Shown here piece after piece: positions 26,100 to 35,549 of a stretch of 64,000 bases of DNA. Each line of letters opens with the position of its first letter. The stretch's first letter is position 1. The notes beneath the pieces are model-generated. The model ran no database searches. It was not told the DNA's origin and saw only the letters and a list, made by a program, of their open reading frames with translations. The position numbers and the translations under genes are program-made. The stretch spans positions 186,001-250,000 of the forward strand of contig QKXI01000002.1 of NCBI GenBank assembly GCA_003367665.1, written 5' to 3'. Source of the DNA: Leifsonia sp. ku-ls (GTDB lineage: Bacteria > Actinomycetota > Actinomycetes > Actinomycetales > Microbacteriaceae).

Positions 26100-27122
26100 T
26101 CAGGCCGCGCTGACCCAGACCGCGCCGAGCGCGAGCGCCGCGATGAGCACCCAGGAGGCGAGGCCCGTCACGAGCGCGCGCCAGCCGGTGCCGACGAGCG
26201 CCCGCAGGCGGACCGCCGTGCCGAGGCCGAACAGGGCCATCGCGAGCAGGATCGTCTGCAGGGTGTCGGCGCCGTCGGTGACGGCCGCCGGGAGCGGCAC
26301 GAACGTGCGCACGAGCACGGCGACGAGGAATCCGGCGACGAAGAGCGGCACGATCGGCGGGCGCTTCGCGGCCGGGTCGCCCTCCACGTGCCGGCGGCGC
26401 TCCACGACCGCGGCGACGGCGACCAGCGGGGCGAGCATGAGCACGCGGGTGAGCTTCACGACGACCGCGACCGCGAGCGCCGCGGCCCCGGCGATCTGCG
26501 CCGTCGCCACCACCTGGCCGACGTCGTGCACACCGGCGCCGACCCAGTGCCCGAACTGCTGCGCGTCGAGTCCGAGGGGATGCCAGAGCAGCGGGAGGAC
26601 GAAGATCGCGAGCGTGCCGCACAGGGTGACCAGCGCGACGGGCGTCGCCGCCTCCTCGTCCTTCGGCTTGACCACGCCGCTCATCGCGCCGATGGCGGAG
26701 GCGCCGCAGATCGAGAACCCGGTCGCGATGAGCAGCGGCTGGTGGCCGGGCAGGCCGAGCAGGCGCCCGATCCAGAACGTCCCGGCGAAGCTGACCAGCA
26801 CCACGGCGACGGTCGTCAGGATGGCGACCCAGCCGAGCCCCGCGATGTCGCCGAGGCTCAGCTTCAGGCCGAGCAGGACCACTCCGACACGCATCAGCCG
26901 CTTGGCGCTGAGCGACAGCCCGGGCGCGAGCGCACCCGTCACTGCGGGACGCGCGGCCGGCACCTGGCCGACCACGATGCCGAGCACCACCGCGGCGGTG
27001 AGCAGCGGCACCGCCGGCGCGAGCCAGTGGATCGCCCAGGCCGCGGCGGCCGCCAGCGCGCAGACGATCAGCCCCGGGAGCCAGGGGAGCGGTCGGCGGA
27101 CGGCGGCCGGGGAGGAGGTCAC
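26100..27122 (-). CDS. YeiH/UPF0324-family membrane protein (putative sulfate exporter)
   Basis: 340 residues with about ten hydrophobic helices. LSAKRLMRVGVVLLGLKLSLGDI, ATGFSICGASAIGAMSGVVK and VGAGVHDVGQVVATAQ are signature segments of the UPF0324 family (YeiH). The family is annotated as putative sulfate exporter, but transport has hardly been tested. GTG 27122 follows CAGAAT by 6 bases. It is convergent with sugE and the upstream side borders a 216-bp gap before the S53 peptidase stop. Confidence 0.9.
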   Translation of the reverse strand: MTSSPAAVRRPLPWLPGLIVCALAAAAAWAIHWLAPAVPLLTAAVVLGIVVGQVPAARPAVTGALAPGLSLSAKRLMRVGVVLLGLKLSLGDIAGLGWVAILTTVAVVLVSFAGTFWIGRLLGLPGHQPLLIATGFSICGASAIGAMSGVVKPKDEEAATPVALVTLCGTLAIFVLPLLWHPLGLDAQQFGHWVGAGVHDVGQVVATAQIAGAAALAVAVVVKLTRVLMLAPLVAVAAVVERRRHVEGDPAAKRPPIVPLFVAGFLVAVLVRTFVPLPAAVTDGADTLQTILLAMALFGLGTAVRLRALVGTGWRALVTGLASWVLIAALALGAVWVSAA

Positions 27123-27128
27123 CGGTCC

Positions 27129-27134
27129 ATTCTG
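27129..27134 (-). promoter_or_regulatory. -10 hexamer CAGAAT, leaderless start at 27122
   Basis: On the minus strand CAGAAT precedes the GTG of the YeiH-like gene by 6 bases. Confidence 0.4.
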
Positions 27135-27338
27135 CCGAAGGTCGCGTGGGCCGCCCGCCTCATCGCGTCCGCCCGGCCGGGTCAAGGGCCTCCGGTCCGA
27201 GCGGACGCGACCGGGCCATCTCGCGCCCCTCACACTGCCCCACGTTCGTGGCGCCGAGGCGGCTCACCGTCGGTCGACCCGTGGGTCGACCGCGCCGAGG
27301 ATCGCCGTCGGACGCGCGTGCTCCTCCTGAAGCACCCG

Positions 27339-28931
27339 TCACAGCGCGGAGAGCAGCGAGGCGCCGTTCGGGACGCCGAGGCCGGTGCACGCGTCCCACC
27401 CCGGCCCCGCGGCGAAGGCGCCGTTGTCGCCGACGGTGATGTCACGGAAGCCCGCCGCGACCTGGCCGGTGCGGATGGAGTCGTACAGCGCCGGCTGCGC
27501 CAGGCCGAGGGGCTTGCCGGTCGACTGCACCAGGCGCGCCACGAGCGCCGCCCACAGGGGCGCGACGGCGCTGGTGCCGCCGATGACCGTGTCCTGCCCG
27601 TCGACGCGGACGCGGTAGCCGGTCTGCGGGTCGGCGACGGCCGACACGTCGGGCACGCCGCGCCCGCCCGGACCGTTCGCCGCGCCGCCCGCGTCGGTGC
27701 CGCCGGCGTCTCTCGGGACGCCGACGCCGGTCTGCCAGGAGGGCAGCGGGAAGACCGCGCTCACCCCTCCGCCCGTCGCGCCTCCGCCGCGCCCGTTGTT
27801 CCACACCGTCTCGGAGTGCACCGTGCCCGTGGTCGCGTCGGCCTCCAGCCGGGTGCCGCCGCACGCCAGCGCGTGCGGGGACGACGCGGGGAAGTCGACG
27901 TGCGGGCGGCCGTCGCCGACGCGGTCGCTGCTGCCGTCGTCGCCGGCGGCCACGGTCGTGGTGACGCCGAGCGCCGCGGCATCCTGCAGGGCCTGGTCGA
28001 ACGCCGTGCGCGCCTGTGGCGTCCACTGGTCCTCCGACTGGCCCCAGCTGATGCTGATCGCCGCCGGCGTCGGGTCGGCGTGCGCCGCCATGCTGACGGC
28101 ATCCAGGAAGCCGGCGTCGGTGTTCGGCGCGAAGTAGACCACGAGGGACGCGCCCGGCGCCAGCGCCCCGGCGACCTCGATGTCGAGCATCACCTCGCCG
28201 TCGGCCCCGTTCGGGTTGCCGTCCGGGGCGTTGGAGCCGCCGTCGACGCCGACCGCGGTGACCGACGGCGTCGGGATGCCCAGGCCGGCGAAGTAGGCGT
28301 CGAGGTCGGACGGCACGTACCCGCCGCCGAGCTCGATGATCGCGATGGTCTGCCCGCTGCCGTCGGTGCCCTCCGGGAAGGAGTACACCGTCCCCAGCTG
28401 GGGCGGGGTGTAGCTCGTGTTCACGGCCGCCGCGGGCACGTAGCGGAACTGCGTGCGGGCCTGCGGCCGGTCGTCGAGGCCGAGCACGGCGGTCACCACG
28501 CCGTCGAGCGCCGCCGGGATGCTCAGGCCGCCCGTGCGCTGCCGGTACCGCGGCGCGTTCTCGCCGTCGTCGTCGGGGGTGGACTCGGCGAGGTCGGTGC
28601 CGAAGACCCGGGCGACCGTCTGCACCGGGCCGGAGACGCGGACGCGGCGGGCGCCCGCATCCACCTCGTCGACCGTCAGGCCGAGGCCTTCGAGCGTGCT
28701 CCGCACCAGCTCCACGTCCTGGGGTGAGGCGGCGTAGCGATCGGCCAGCTCCTGCCGCGAGAGCGGGTGCGCGAACGCGGCTTCCGGGAGCTCGGCGCGC
28801 CGGCGCAGCACCAGCGTGGCGTCGACCCGCACGTCGGGCGCGAGGCCGCCGTGCGCGCGGAAACCCGGGCGGGCGGGACGCTCGCTTCCGGGGAGGGGGA
28901 CGAGGTCGAGGGGCTCTTCTGCGTCGGTCAT
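27339..28931 (-). CDS. S53 family peptidase (sedolisin), pro-domain plus catalytic domain
   Basis: 530 residues. Residues ~20-170 form the pro-kumamolisin activation domain (HPLSRQELADRYAASPQDVELVRSTLEGLGLTV). The catalytic domain follows: Glu246 and Asp250 in GEVMLDIEVAGALAPGA and Ser454 in GGTSAVAPLWAALVARL make the Ser-Glu-Asp triad; the AAGDDGSSDR segment has the oxyanion Asp. SISWGQSEDQWT is also typical. The enzyme is an acid-active serine-carboxyl peptidase. No signal peptide is present, which is common for bacterial S53 members; the route of export is unclear. The mannosyltransferase gene is 46 bp upstream on the same strand. Confidence 0.93.
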   Translation of the reverse strand: MTDAEEPLDLVPLPGSERPARPGFRAHGGLAPDVRVDATLVLRRRAELPEAAFAHPLSRQELADRYAASPQDVELVRSTLEGLGLTVDEVDAGARRVRVSGPVQTVARVFGTDLAESTPDDDGENAPRYRQRTGGLSIPAALDGVVTAVLGLDDRPQARTQFRYVPAAAVNTSYTPPQLGTVYSFPEGTDGSGQTIAIIELGGGYVPSDLDAYFAGLGIPTPSVTAVGVDGGSNAPDGNPNGADGEVMLDIEVAGALAPGASLVVYFAPNTDAGFLDAVSMAAHADPTPAAISISWGQSEDQWTPQARTAFDQALQDAAALGVTTTVAAGDDGSSDRVGDGRPHVDFPASSPHALACGGTRLEADATTGTVHSETVWNNGRGGGATGGGVSAVFPLPSWQTGVGVPRDAGGTDAGGAANGPGGRGVPDVSAVADPQTGYRVRVDGQDTVIGGTSAVAPLWAALVARLVQSTGKPLGLAQPALYDSIRTGQVAAGFRDITVGDNGAFAAGPGWDACTGLGVPNGASLLSAL

Positions 28932-28977
28932 ACCCCTCGGTCTACCACCGGCCCCCGACAGCCGGGAGAGGTCGGGG

Positions 28978-30591
28978 TCAGACCCAGCTCGGCAGCCACA
29001 TGTGGATCTGCCAGAACCAGAACGGCACCTGCTGCGCCGTCCAGATCGGCCAGAAGAAGGCGCTCACCACGACGCAGGCGACGAGGAAGCCGCCCGCCCA
29101 GGCGATGCCCCGGCGGCGGCGGTGCTCCGGATCGGTGCGCCTGCCCAGCACGATCCCGATGGCGGCCGTGAGGGCCAGGATGAGGTAGGGCTCGAACGCG
29201 ATCGAGTAGAACGTGAAGATCGTGCGCTGCATGTAGAGCCACCACGGCAGATACCCCGCCGCCAGGCCGGTCAGGATCAGGCCGTACCGCCAGTCGCGGT
29301 ACCGGATGAGCCAGTACACCAGGAACAGGATCGCGGCCGTCCCGGCCCACCAGATCAGCGGGTTGCCGAGCGAGGTGATCGCCGCGGAGCAGGCGTTGGC
29401 GGTGCAGCCCGCCTGACCCTGCGTCGTGCCGACGTAGTACATGCTCGTCGGTCGCAGCATCAGCGTCCAGCCGAGCGGGTTCGACTGGTACGGGTGCGGA
29501 GTGTGCAGGTTGATGCTGTAGTTGTACATCTCGGTCTGGTAGTGCCAGAGGTTCTGCACCCACAGCGGCACCCAGCTCAGGGCGCCGGTCCACTGCATGT
29601 GGACGCTCTGCGCCCAGTGCCGGTAGTAGCCGTCGGAGCTGAAGATCCAGCCCGCCCAGGTGGCCACGTACGCCACGAAGGCGAGCGGGACCATGAGGAC
29701 GAACGTCGCGGGAGCCTGCTTGAGCAGCGCGCCGCTGACGTGGAACGGCAGTCGCTCGCGCCGGCGGGCCACCGCGTCCACCACCACGGTGTAGACGGCG
29801 AAGAAGGCGAGGAAGTAGAAGCCCGTCCACTTCACCCCGGCGCACAGGCCGCAGAGCACGCCCGCGGCGATCAGCCACGGCCGCCACCACAGCACCGGCC
29901 CCCAGGCCGGGTCGCGGCCGGACGCGCGGGCCGCCGCGACCTTGGCCGCCAGCCGGCCGGCCGACCACCTCCGGTCGAGCAGGATGCAGAAGAACGCCAG
30001 CAGCGCGAACAGCATGACGAAGCCGTCGAGGAGCGCGACCCGGCTCATCACGATGGCGTGCCCGTCGATCGCGAACAGGACGCCGGCGATCGTCGCGAGC
30101 ATCGTCGAGCGGAACAGCATGCGCGCGATCAGGAACACCAGCAGCACGGCGATCGTGCCCGCGACGGCCGTGGAGAGGCGCCAGCCGAAGGAATTGGCGG
30201 GCCCGGTGGCCGCCATCCCGAGCGCGATGAGCCACTTGCCGAGCGGCGGATGCGCCACGAACGACGGGTCGCTGGAGTAGATGCCGGTCTGGCCGGCGGC
30301 GAAACGCGGGTCCGCCTTGTCCGGCCAGCTGCCCTCGTAGCCGAGGTTCCAGATTGTCCACGAGTCTTTGACGTAGAAGGTCTCGTCGAACACGAGCGCG
30401 TGCGGCGCCCCCAGGTTCCACATCCGCAGGACCGCCGCGAGCAGCGTCACCGCGACCGGGGCGCCCCAGTACCAGAGCCGCAGCCGGGCGGGCGTGCGCA
30501 GCATCCGCGCCCACCAGTCGTCCAGCCGGGTGCCGGTGCGCTCGGGGGCGACGTGCGCGGCCGGGACGTCGGTCAGAGGGGCGGAGGTCAC
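28978..30591 (-). CDS. pmt: dolichyl-phosphate-mannose-protein mannosyltransferase
   Basis: 537-residue GT39 membrane enzyme that transfers mannose from polyprenyl-phosphate-mannose to Ser/Thr of secreted proteins. The catalytic Asp69-Glu70 lie in LVFDETFYVKDSW at the start of the first extracytoplasmic loop; HPPLGKWLIALGMA and the C-terminal YLPWWLYMQRTIFTFYSIAFEPYL are typical of the actinobacterial Pmt (Rv1002c type). About ten transmembrane helices. GTG 30591 is 6 bases after TACCAT. The divergent neighbour rsmI is the same as in mycobacteria, which supports orthology. Confidence 0.93.
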   Translation of the reverse strand: MTSAPLTDVPAAHVAPERTGTRLDDWWARMLRTPARLRLWYWGAPVAVTLLAAVLRMWNLGAPHALVFDETFYVKDSWTIWNLGYEGSWPDKADPRFAAGQTGIYSSDPSFVAHPPLGKWLIALGMAATGPANSFGWRLSTAVAGTIAVLLVFLIARMLFRSTMLATIAGVLFAIDGHAIVMSRVALLDGFVMLFALLAFFCILLDRRWSAGRLAAKVAAARASGRDPAWGPVLWWRPWLIAAGVLCGLCAGVKWTGFYFLAFFAVYTVVVDAVARRRERLPFHVSGALLKQAPATFVLMVPLAFVAYVATWAGWIFSSDGYYRHWAQSVHMQWTGALSWVPLWVQNLWHYQTEMYNYSINLHTPHPYQSNPLGWTLMLRPTSMYYVGTTQGQAGCTANACSAAITSLGNPLIWWAGTAAILFLVYWLIRYRDWRYGLILTGLAAGYLPWWLYMQRTIFTFYSIAFEPYLILALTAAIGIVLGRRTDPEHRRRRGIAWAGGFLVACVVVSAFFWPIWTAQQVPFWFWQIHMWLPSWV

Positions 30592-30597
30592 CAGGCC

Positions 30598-30603
30598 ATG
30601 GTA
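30598..30603 (-). promoter_or_regulatory. -10 hexamer TACCAT, leaderless start at 30591
   Basis: On the minus strand TACCAT precedes the pmt GTG by 6 bases. Confidence 0.5.
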
Positions 30604-30649
30604 GGGGCGTGCGGCTGTGGTTCGCCTTTCGGCTGCCAGACTAGAGGCC

Positions 30650-31465
30650 ATGATCATCCTGGCGGCCACCCCGATCGGCAACCTCGGGGACGCGTCCCGC
30701 CGGCTGGTGGAGGTGCTCGAGGAGGCGACGGTCGTCGCCGCGGAGGACACCCGCGTCGCCCAGCGCCTGCTCGCGGGCCTGGGCGTCGGCAACCGGCCGC
30801 GGCTGATCGCCCTGCACGACCACAACGAGCGCGACCGCGCGGCCGAGCTCGTGGAGCTGGCCCGCGACCAGGACGTCGTGCTGCTCTCCGACGCGGGCAT
30901 GCCGACGGTCTCCGACCCGGGCTTCCACCTGGTGGAGGCGGCCGCGGCCGCCGGGGTCGGTGTGACCGCGCTTCCCGGACCCTCCGCGGTGCTGACGGCG
31001 CTCGCCGTCTCGGGCCTGCCGACCGACCGGTTCACCTTCGAGGGCTTCCTGCCGCGCAAGCAGGGCGAGCGCCGCTCCACCCTCGGCGCCCTCGCCGCCG
31101 AGCCGCGCACGATGGTCTTCTTCGAGTCGCCCAACCGGCTGGCCGCCGCGCTCGCCGACATCGCGGCCGTGCTGGGCGACGACCGCCGGGTCGTGGTCTG
31201 CCGGGAGCTGACCAAGCTCTACGAGGAGGTGCGGCGCGGCACTGCGGCCGAGCTGGCCGCCTGGGCGGCGGAGGGCGTGCTCGGCGAGATCGTGATCGTG
31301 GTGGCCGGCGCCCCGGCGCGCGCGGCGGACCCGGAGGCCGCGGTCGAGCAGGTGCTCGCCCTGGTCGCCTCGGGGACCCGGCTCAAGGACGCCGCCGCCG
31401 AGGTCGCCGAGGCGACCGGACTGGGGAAGCGTGACCTGTATCAGGCCGCGCTGGGGCGGCGCTGA
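30650..31465 (+). CDS. rsmI: 16S rRNA (cytidine(1402)-2'-O)-methyltransferase
   Basis: 271 residues. The tetrapyrrole-methylase fold start IILAATPIGNLGDASRR, the VVAAEDTR motif and LLSDAGMPTVSDPGFHLVEAA are diagnostic for RsmI, which methylates the ribose of C1402 in the ribosomal P site. FLPRKQGERRSTLGALA and FFESPNRLAAAL complete the signature. ATG 30650 is 7 bases after CAGACT. A GTG at 30617 would add eleven residues without similarity to the family start. Confidence 0.94.
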   Translation: MIILAATPIGNLGDASRRLVEVLEEATVVAAEDTRVAQRLLAGLGVGNRPRLIALHDHNERDRAAELVELARDQDVVLLSDAGMPTVSDPGFHLVEAAAAAGVGVTALPGPSAVLTALAVSGLPTDRFTFEGFLPRKQGERRSTLGALAAEPRTMVFFESPNRLAAALADIAAVLGDDRRVVVCRELTKLYEEVRRGTAAELAAWAAEGVLGEIVIVVAGAPARAADPEAAVEQVLALVASGTRLKDAAAEVAEATGLGKRDLYQAALGRR

Positions 31466-31518
31466 CGGGACGCGGCGGGTTTCGGCCCCAGGCTGTCGAG
31501 GCCGGTCACCCCGGGCGG

Positions 31519-32910
31519 TCATGGCAGCACGGTGATCGTGATGTCGGGCGTGTGGGTGAACGTCTCGGTCAGAACGCCGCCGGTGTAGGTGCCGGGCGCG
31601 AGTCCCTCCACCGTCACGTCGACGAACTGCGGGCCACCGGACGAGGTCACCACGCCGGAGGTGAGCAGTGCGGGCAGCTTCCACGAGCCCTCGCTGGTCG
31701 CCGGCGTGATGCGGAATCCGAACTGCTGGCCGGCGGGAACCGCGCCGGCGGTGAGGCGGAGTGTCTGGCCGTCGCGCACCGTGATGCCCTGCGGCCCGGC
31801 GGGCGAACTGGCGCTGCTCTGGGTCCTCGGCTCGATCGGCGCGATGGTCGCCGCCGAGGCCGTCGGGCCTGTCGCGCTCAGGGGCGGAAGCAGGGCGTCG
31901 GAGGCGTCCGCGTTCACCACCGTGGTCTCCGATGACATCCACTTCTCGATGTCGATGTCGTCGGTGTAGTTCCTCTCCGGCTCCGGGGCGAGCTGACCGG
32001 CGGCCGACTTCGGCTGGTTCGCCGCGGCGAGCAGATCGGCCACTTTTCGGCTGATCGTCTGGCCCTCGGCTGTGGTCTCCGCCGACTGCACGACGTAGTT
32101 GTAGTGCTCGTCGGTCTGATGCAGCACCAGGGCCAGCACGCCGACGAGGAGCCAGTTGTAGTCGCAGATCGGGTCGCCGGTGTGGCAGACGGCCGACTTC
32201 GCCGGGCCGCCGACCGTGTAGTAGCCGTTGTCGGTTCGCTTCTCGTCGTCGGTCGACACGTAGCGGAGGAATCCGTTGCCTCCGGCGCCATTGCCGTGGT
32301 TGCCCGACTGGTTCTGCCACTGCAGCGGGTCGCCGAAGATCTCGGAGAGCGCGATGTTCTTCGGGCGCAACTGTGTCAGCCACCGCGCCGCGATGGCGCC
32401 CTGGGAGTAGCCGAGCACCACGAACCGGGGGCTGGGGCACCCGGCGGCGGTCTGCGACGCGACGGTCTTGTCGATGTACTCCGCCGTGCTCACCGCGCCC
32501 GCTCGCGCGGAGTCGCCGAGGGTCTTCTTGACCGCGCCCACATCGGCGGTGTTCGGCACGGTGACCGCCGGATACCCCTTGCCGGTGCCGAACTGGTTGG
32601 GACCGACAGCGACGATCGGCACCTCGTCGACGCGCGGGTTCGGCGCCGCCTTGCCGCGGCTCTGGGTCACATACGACTGAATGGCGCGCGAGATCGTCTT
32701 GCCCTCCCAGCCACTGGTCTTGACCGTGGTGCCCGAGTACGAGGGTGTCAGCGCCGTCTCGCCGCTTCCGCGGAACGCCAGGATCTGGACGGGCGTGCAG
32801 GACGTGGCCGCGGTCGCCGCGGTGGGCGTGGCGGCGATGAGGAGTGAGGCGATGAGTGCGGAGATCGCGGCGGCCGAGGCCAGCCCGCTCCGATGTCGAG
32901 TGCTGATCAT
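31519..32910 (-). CDS. secreted cutinase-family serine hydrolase with C-terminal extension
   Basis: 463 residues. A Sec signal peptide is clear: basic start, hydrophobic core (AAAISALIASLLIAATPTAA) and an Ala-rich cleavage zone near residue 36. The catalytic domain has LAFRGSGET, then nucleophile Ser169 in VVLGYSQGAIAARW; Asp246 or Asp250 (HTGDPICDYNW) and His264 or His269 complete the triad. Cys38, Cys158, Cys242 and Cys249 can form the two disulfides usual for cutinases. The ~160-residue C-terminal part is beta-rich and not recognised; the ending GTYTGGVLTETFTHTPDITITVLP resembles an Ig-like or wall-associated strand. Substrate may be a lipid ester. The promoter region is unusually AT-rich. 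Confidence 0.88.
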   Translation of the reverse strand: MISTRHRSGLASAAAISALIASLLIAATPTAATAATSCTPVQILAFRGSGETALTPSYSGTTVKTSGWEGKTISRAIQSYVTQSRGKAAPNPRVDEVPIVAVGPNQFGTGKGYPAVTVPNTADVGAVKKTLGDSARAGAVSTAEYIDKTVASQTAAGCPSPRFVVLGYSQGAIAARWLTQLRPKNIALSEIFGDPLQWQNQSGNHGNGAGGNGFLRYVSTDDEKRTDNGYYTVGGPAKSAVCHTGDPICDYNWLLVGVLALVLHQTDEHYNYVVQSAETTAEGQTISRKVADLLAAANQPKSAAGQLAPEPERNYTDDIDIEKWMSSETTVVNADASDALLPPLSATGPTASAATIAPIEPRTQSSASSPAGPQGITVRDGQTLRLTAGAVPAGQQFGFRITPATSEGSWKLPALLTSGVVTSSGGPQFVDVTVEGLAPGTYTGGVLTETFTHTPDITITVLP

Positions 32911-32916
32911 GCACTC

Positions 32917-32922
32917 AGAATA
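32917..32922 (-). promoter_or_regulatory. -10 hexamer TATTCT, leaderless start at 32910
   Basis: On the minus strand TATTCT precedes the cutinase ATG by 6 bases, inside an AT-rich stretch. Confidence 0.5.
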
Positions 32923-32946
32923 TGGATTTAAATATCAATCGGAAAG

Positions 32947-32982
32947 TTTTCCACAGAGAATCCTGCGGAACCGTTCTCCACA
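32947..32982 (+). promoter_or_regulatory. two DnaA-box-like nonamers
   Basis: TTTTCCACA (32947-32955) and TTCTCCACA (32974-32982) differ from the actinobacterial DnaA box TTGTCCACA at one position each and have the same orientation, 27 bp apart. They lie between the divergent cutinase and metG promoters. Binding is possible but not shown. Confidence 0.3.
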
Positions 32983-33020
32983 GGCGCGGTAACAGACCGG
33001 ATCGCGTCGCCGCGCGCCCC

Positions 33021-33026
33021 TAGGAT
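33021..33026 (+). promoter_or_regulatory. -10 hexamer TAGGAT, leaderless start at 33034
   Basis: TAGGAT is separated by 7 bases from the metG ATG; it probably drives metG-tatD-rsmA. Confidence 0.55.
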
Positions 33027-33033
33027 AGTCACC

Positions 33034-34623
33034 ATGTCCGACGGCTCCTCGTTCTACATCACCACGCCGATCTTCTACGTGAACGACGTCCCGCACATCG
33101 GGCACGCCTACACGGAGGTCGCGGCCGACGTGCTCGCGCGCTGGCACCGCCAGGCGGGCGACGACACGTGGCTGCTCACCGGGACGGACGAGCACGGCCA
33201 GAAGATCCTGCGCACGGCGACCGCCAACGGCACGACGCCGAAGGCCTGGGCCGACAAGCTGGTCGGCGAGGAGTGGCTGCCGCTGCTGAAGACCATCGAC
33301 ATCTCCAACGACGACTTCATCCGCACCACCGACGAGCGGCACGAGGTCAACGTCCAGAAGTTCCTGCAGAAGCTGTACGACGACGGCTACATCTACGCCG
33401 GCGAGTACGAGGCGCTCTACTGCGTCGGCTGCGAGGAGTTCAAGCCGCAGAGCGAGATCGTCGACGGCACGGGGGAGTACGAGGGTCAGAAGGTCTGCGC
33501 CATCCACTCGAAGCCACTCGAGCTGCTACAGGAGAAGAACTACTTCTTCCGGATGAGCCAGTTCGCCGACCGCCTGCTCGCGCTCTACGAGGAGCGGCCC
33601 GACTTCGTGCAGCCCGAGTCGGCGCGCAACGAGGTGGTCAGCTTCGTGCGGCAGGGCCTCAGCGACCTCTCCATCTCGCGCTCCAGCTTCGACTGGGGCA
33701 TCAAGGTGCCGTGGGACGAGTCGCACGTCGTCTACGTCTGGTTCGACGCCCTGCTCAACTACATCACCGCGGTCGGCTACGGCCAGGACGACGAGGAGTT
33801 CGCACGGCGCTGGCCGGCGAACCACCTGGTCGGCAAAGACATCCTGCGCTTCCATGCCGTCATCTGGCCGGCCATGCTGATGGCCGCAGGGCTCGAGGTG
33901 CCGCACCGCGTGTTCGGCCACGGCTGGCTGCTGGTGGGCGGCGAGAAGATGTCGAAGTCGAAGCTCACGGGCATCGCGCCGACGCAGATCACCGACACCT
34001 TCGGCTCCGACGCGTTCCGCTACTACTTCATGCGGGCGATCAACTTCGGCCAGGACGGCTCGTTCAGCTGGGAAGACCTGGCGGCGCGCTACCAGGCCGA
34101 GCTCGCCAACGGCTTCGGCAACCTCGCGTCGCGCGTCATCGCCATGGTGACCCGCTACTTCGAGGGCGTCGTGCCGCCCGCGGGCGCGTACCAGGAGGTC
34201 GACCTGCACGTGCAGGAGGTCGTGCGCACCGCGGCGGCCGACGCCGACGCCGCCATCGCGCGGCTCGCCATCCACGACGCCCTCGCGGCGGTCTGGCGCA
34301 TCGTCGACGAGCTCAACGGCTACATCACCGAGCAGGAGCCGTGGACCCTGGCGAAAGACGACGCGCAGCGCGAGCGCCTCGGCACCGTGCTCTACACGGC
34401 CGCCGAGGGCCTCCGCGCGCTCGCCGTGTTGCTGTCGCCGGTGATCCCGTCCGCCACCGCCAAGCTGTGGGAGGCGCTGGGCGTCGAGGGCGAGCTGGGC
34501 GCGCTCACCGCGCAGCCGCTGCGCGCGGCGGGCGAGTGGGGCCGGCTGCCGGCCGGCACCGAGGTCAACGGGCTGGCGGCGCTGTTCCCGCGGATCGACG
34601 CGGAGGCGGTCGCCGCGGTATGA
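33034..34623 (+). CDS. metG: methionyl-tRNA synthetase
   Basis: 529 residues, the short form without the C-terminal tRNA-binding domain. The class I signatures are HIGH at 21-24 (VPHIGHAY) and KMSKS at 305-309. [16 protein letters not shown] and the surrounding insert form the connective-peptide zinc region; only two cysteines plus a downstream VCAIH are seen, which is normal for the MetG2-type enzyme. It charges tRNA-Met in the cytoplasm. The next gene, tatD, overlaps its stop by four bases. Confidence 0.96.
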   Translation: MSDGSSFYITTPIFYVNDVPHIGHAYTEVAADVLARWHRQAGDDTWLLTGTDEHGQKILRTATANGTTPKAWADKLVGEEWLPLLKTIDISNDDFIRTTDERHEVNVQKFLQKLYDDGYIYAGEYEALYCVGCEEFKPQSEIVDGTGEYEGQKVCAIHSKPLELLQEKNYFFRMSQFADRLLALYEERPDFVQPESARNEVVSFVRQGLSDLSISRSSFDWGIKVPWDESHVVYVWFDALLNYITAVGYGQDDEEFARRWPANHLVGKDILRFHAVIWPAMLMAAGLEVPHRVFGHGWLLVGGEKMSKSKLTGIAPTQITDTFGSDAFRYYFMRAINFGQDGSFSWEDLAARYQAELANGFGNLASRVIAMVTRYFEGVVPPAGAYQEVDLHVQEVVRTAAADADAAIARLAIHDALAAVWRIVDELNGYITEQEPWTLAKDDAQRERLGTVLYTAAEGLRALAVLLSPVIPSATAKLWEALGVEGELGALTAQPLRAAGEWGRLPAGTEVNGLAALFPRIDAEAVAAV

Positions 34624-35549
34624 CGGACCCGTCGTTCGTCCGTCAGCGGCACGTCACCGACGGCCGCGACCTGGCGTACCCTCCGCTGCCCGAGGCGCTC
34701 ACCGTGCCGGTGTACGACAACCACACGCATCTCGAGATCGCCGACGGCGAGGAGCCGCTCGACTACCGCGAGCAGCTCGACCGCGCCTCCAGCGTCGGCG
34801 TGCGCGGGGTCGTGCAGGTCGGCAACGACGTGGAGACCTCGCGCTGGTCGGCCGAGACCGCGGCGATCGAGCCGCGGATGCTCGCCGCCGTCGCCCTGCA
34901 CCCCAACGACGCCCCCGACTACGCGGAGCGCGGCGAGCTGGACGACGCCCTCGCGGTCATCGACGAGCTGGCCGGCCGGCCGCGCGTGCGGGCGGTGGGG
35001 GAGACCGGGCTCGACTTCTTCCGCACGGAGGAGGGGCCGCGCCGCGACGCGCAGTTCCGCTCGTTCGAGGCGCACATCGAGATCGCCAAACGGCACGGCA
35101 TCGCGCTCCAGATCCACGACCGCGACGCCCACGCCGCCGTCGCCGCGACGCTGAAACGCGTCGGCGCGCCCGAGCGCACGGTGTTCCACTGCTTCTCCGG
35201 CGACGTGGAGCTCGCCCGCATCTGCGCCGAGAACGGCTGGTACATGTCGTTCGCCGGCAACGTGACGTTCAAGAACGCGCCGAACCTGCGCGAGGCGCTC
35301 GCCGTGGCCCCGCGGCACCTCATCATGGTCGAGACGGATGCGCCGTTCCTCACGCCGACGCCGTTCCGCGGGCGTCCGAACGCGCCGTACCTCATCCCGC
35401 ACACCCTGCGCGCGATGGCCGAGGTCATCGGCACGGACGCGTCCACGCTGGCCGCCCAGATCAACTCCAACACCGAGCTGGTCTACGGCCGCTGGGACAG
35501 CGAGCCGGTCGGGCCGCCGCCGACGCAGCCGATCGGGATCATCGCGTGA
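34620..35549 (+). CDS. tatD: TatD family metal-dependent hydrolase/deoxyribonuclease
   Basis: 309 residues. Metal ligands: YDNHTHLE (HxH), VGETGLDFF (Glu), IHDRDAH and HCFSGD, and [10 protein letters not shown] (Asp). The family members are 3'-5' exonucleases in DNA repair. The N-terminus is about 35 residues longer than the E. coli type before the HTH motif. Start overlaps the metG stop (ATGA), and rsmA overlaps its own stop (GTGA): a tightly coupled operon. In mycobacteria rpfB lies between tatD and rsmA; it is absent here. Confidence 0.94.
   Translation: MTDPSFVRQRHVTDGRDLAYPPLPEALTVPVYDNHTHLEIADGEEPLDYREQLDRASSVGVRGVVQVGNDVETSRWSAETAAIEPRMLAAVALHPNDAPDYAERGELDDALAVIDELAGRPRVRAVGETGLDFFRTEEGPRRDAQFRSFEAHIEIAKRHGIALQIHDRDAHAAVAATLKRVGAPERTVFHCFSGDVELARICAENGWYMSFAGNVTFKNAPNLREALAVAPRHLIMVETDAPFLTPTPFRGRPNAPYLIPHTLRAMAEVIGTDASTLAAQINSNTELVYGRWDSEPVGPPPTQPIGIIA

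Noticed and set aside
32947-32982. Chromosomal replication origin
   Set aside because: Only two imperfect DnaA-like boxes, no box cluster, and no dnaA, dnaN, gyr or parAB genes nearby.
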